This document shows, piece after piece, positions 63,246 to 64,000 of a DNA stretch of 64,000 nt. Location: the NCBI GenBank assembly GCA_029851415.1, contig CM056744.1, positions 56,011,797 to 56,075,796 of the forward strand, given 5' to 3'. How positions within the stretch are numbered: the stretch's first letter is position 1; each line of letters starts with the position of its first letter. The position numbers and the translations under genes are program-made. Source of the stretch: Eretmocerus hayati. Its lineage: Eukaryota; Arthropoda; Insecta; Hymenoptera; Aphelinidae. The notes beneath the pieces were generated by a model. That model worked only from the letters and a program-made list of their open reading frames with translations, ran no database searches and had not been told where the DNA came from.

Positions 63246-64000
63246 GAAGAGAAGTCTCATTTTTTTACAACTTCGGGCACACAGTTGCAAAAATGTGTTT
63301 TACTATCCGATGACGTATATCATTGTATGAATTCTGATTACCAGAAAATAAGAGAAACACCGGAAAAGACGGTTCCCGTCGCCCAGGATATGGATTATGT
63401 CATTATCCATGATGATTCTGCAGCAGTGAATTTGAAAAATTGAACCTGTTTCTTGAACGAATTTTGTAAAATATCGGAACGAAGGATGGCTTACGTTAGA
63501 ATTCAATGGACCAAACAGTAAATCAATATAACATTAAATTGGAATAATATAGTGTAGTTTCGGAACTATAAATTTTGTAATCAGTATCATCCAAATTTCC
63601 ACGGAAGCATCAACTTCTGACTGGACATCCTTCAAATTTTAGAGATAGAGTTCTGTTATGGTGACTTTTTTCCATCTAAAGGGAATATTCTCATAACATT
63701 GAAAAAATTTCTGAATTCTATTATAATTGTACAGAAAGGACTTTCTAATTAACTATCTCATATATTGATGAGTCTCCATCTACAACTGAATTCAATGAAT
63801 CGTTCGAGGATCTATCGAGAAGAGGTTCCCCGAGGTTTGAAAATCAAGTACTAACCAGGGAATAGGAATCCATATGTCGAGAACAACCATATTCAAGAGC
63901 TTCTATAGATGAATATTCGAAAATTTTTTGAACAATTTTAGGGAATTGAATCAATTATGTTTACAGGTTTAGCGATGTGTTTTGAAAATAAAAAAAACGT
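63246..64000. other. Intergenic stretch to window end, nothing recognised
   Basis: AT-rich with one short minus frame (63506-63303) of no known family. I see no other signal. Confidence 0.45.

Overview
This is eukaryotic and almost certainly arthropod (probably insect) nuclear DNA. It is AT-rich, has spliced genes with short introns, and is full of nested transposons. It includes a Metaviridae (Gypsy-type) element with an insect-errantivirus/F-type envelope gene, a degraded Helitron, LINE fragments, a probable PIF/Harbinger MITE and several foldback elements. The species cannot be named from the sequence.

Layout. Positions 1-8.0 kb hold two foldback (inverted-repeat) elements, clusters of a GTGCGTAA-type motif and a 143-bp satellite of about 16.5 copies (5.64-8.0 kb). 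Positions 8.08-16.19 kb form one imperfect 8.1-kb palindrome. A tRNA-like Pol III unit lies near its centre in both arms, and a foldback and an 831-bp MITE sit in the right arm only. Positions 16.2-21.2 kb are decayed repeats: a LINE fragment, a minisatellite, a 384-bp inverted repeat and a TTCGGTAT array. A broken minus-strand Helitron occupies 21.07-24.16 kb and resumes at 61.86-62.72 kb. Between those two halves, inserted as a single unit, lies the main object of the window.

The main finding is a 37.7-kb LTR retroelement at 24160-61862. It has two 437-bp LTRs that I cannot tell apart by eye and a 4-bp TTGT target duplication. A 20-nt primer-binding site matches the 3' end of tRNA-Gly(GCC). 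Removing the element with one TSD copy restores the Helitron reading frame. In its own sense (window minus strand) it reads LTR - PBS - gag - pol (protease, RT, RNase H, a long linker, an OTU-like domain, integrase) - about 25 kb of extra genes - env - LTR. gag, pol and env are long and uninterrupted.

The 25-kb cargo between pol and env is the novelty. On the strand opposite to gag-pol-env it carries intron-containing genes: a JmjC/C2H2 zinc-finger protein (31.8-34.1 kb), a small putative secreted protein (35.2-35.8 kb), two genes ending in a C-terminal zinc ribbon plus an identical-length last exon (39.6-42.1 kb), and two SIAH-like RING proteins lacking the substrate-binding domain (46.3-48.3 and 49.4-51.5 kb). 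On the sense strand are two paralogous Cys/His-rich genes (44.1-45.8 kb) and a 197-aa orphan (38.6-39.2 kb). Antisense orientation would let genes keep introns through a genomic-RNA stage, because their splice sites are not read on that RNA. A JmjC demethylase-like protein, RING ligase-like proteins and an OTU domain together suggest, as inference only, a toolkit acting on host chromatin and ubiquitin.
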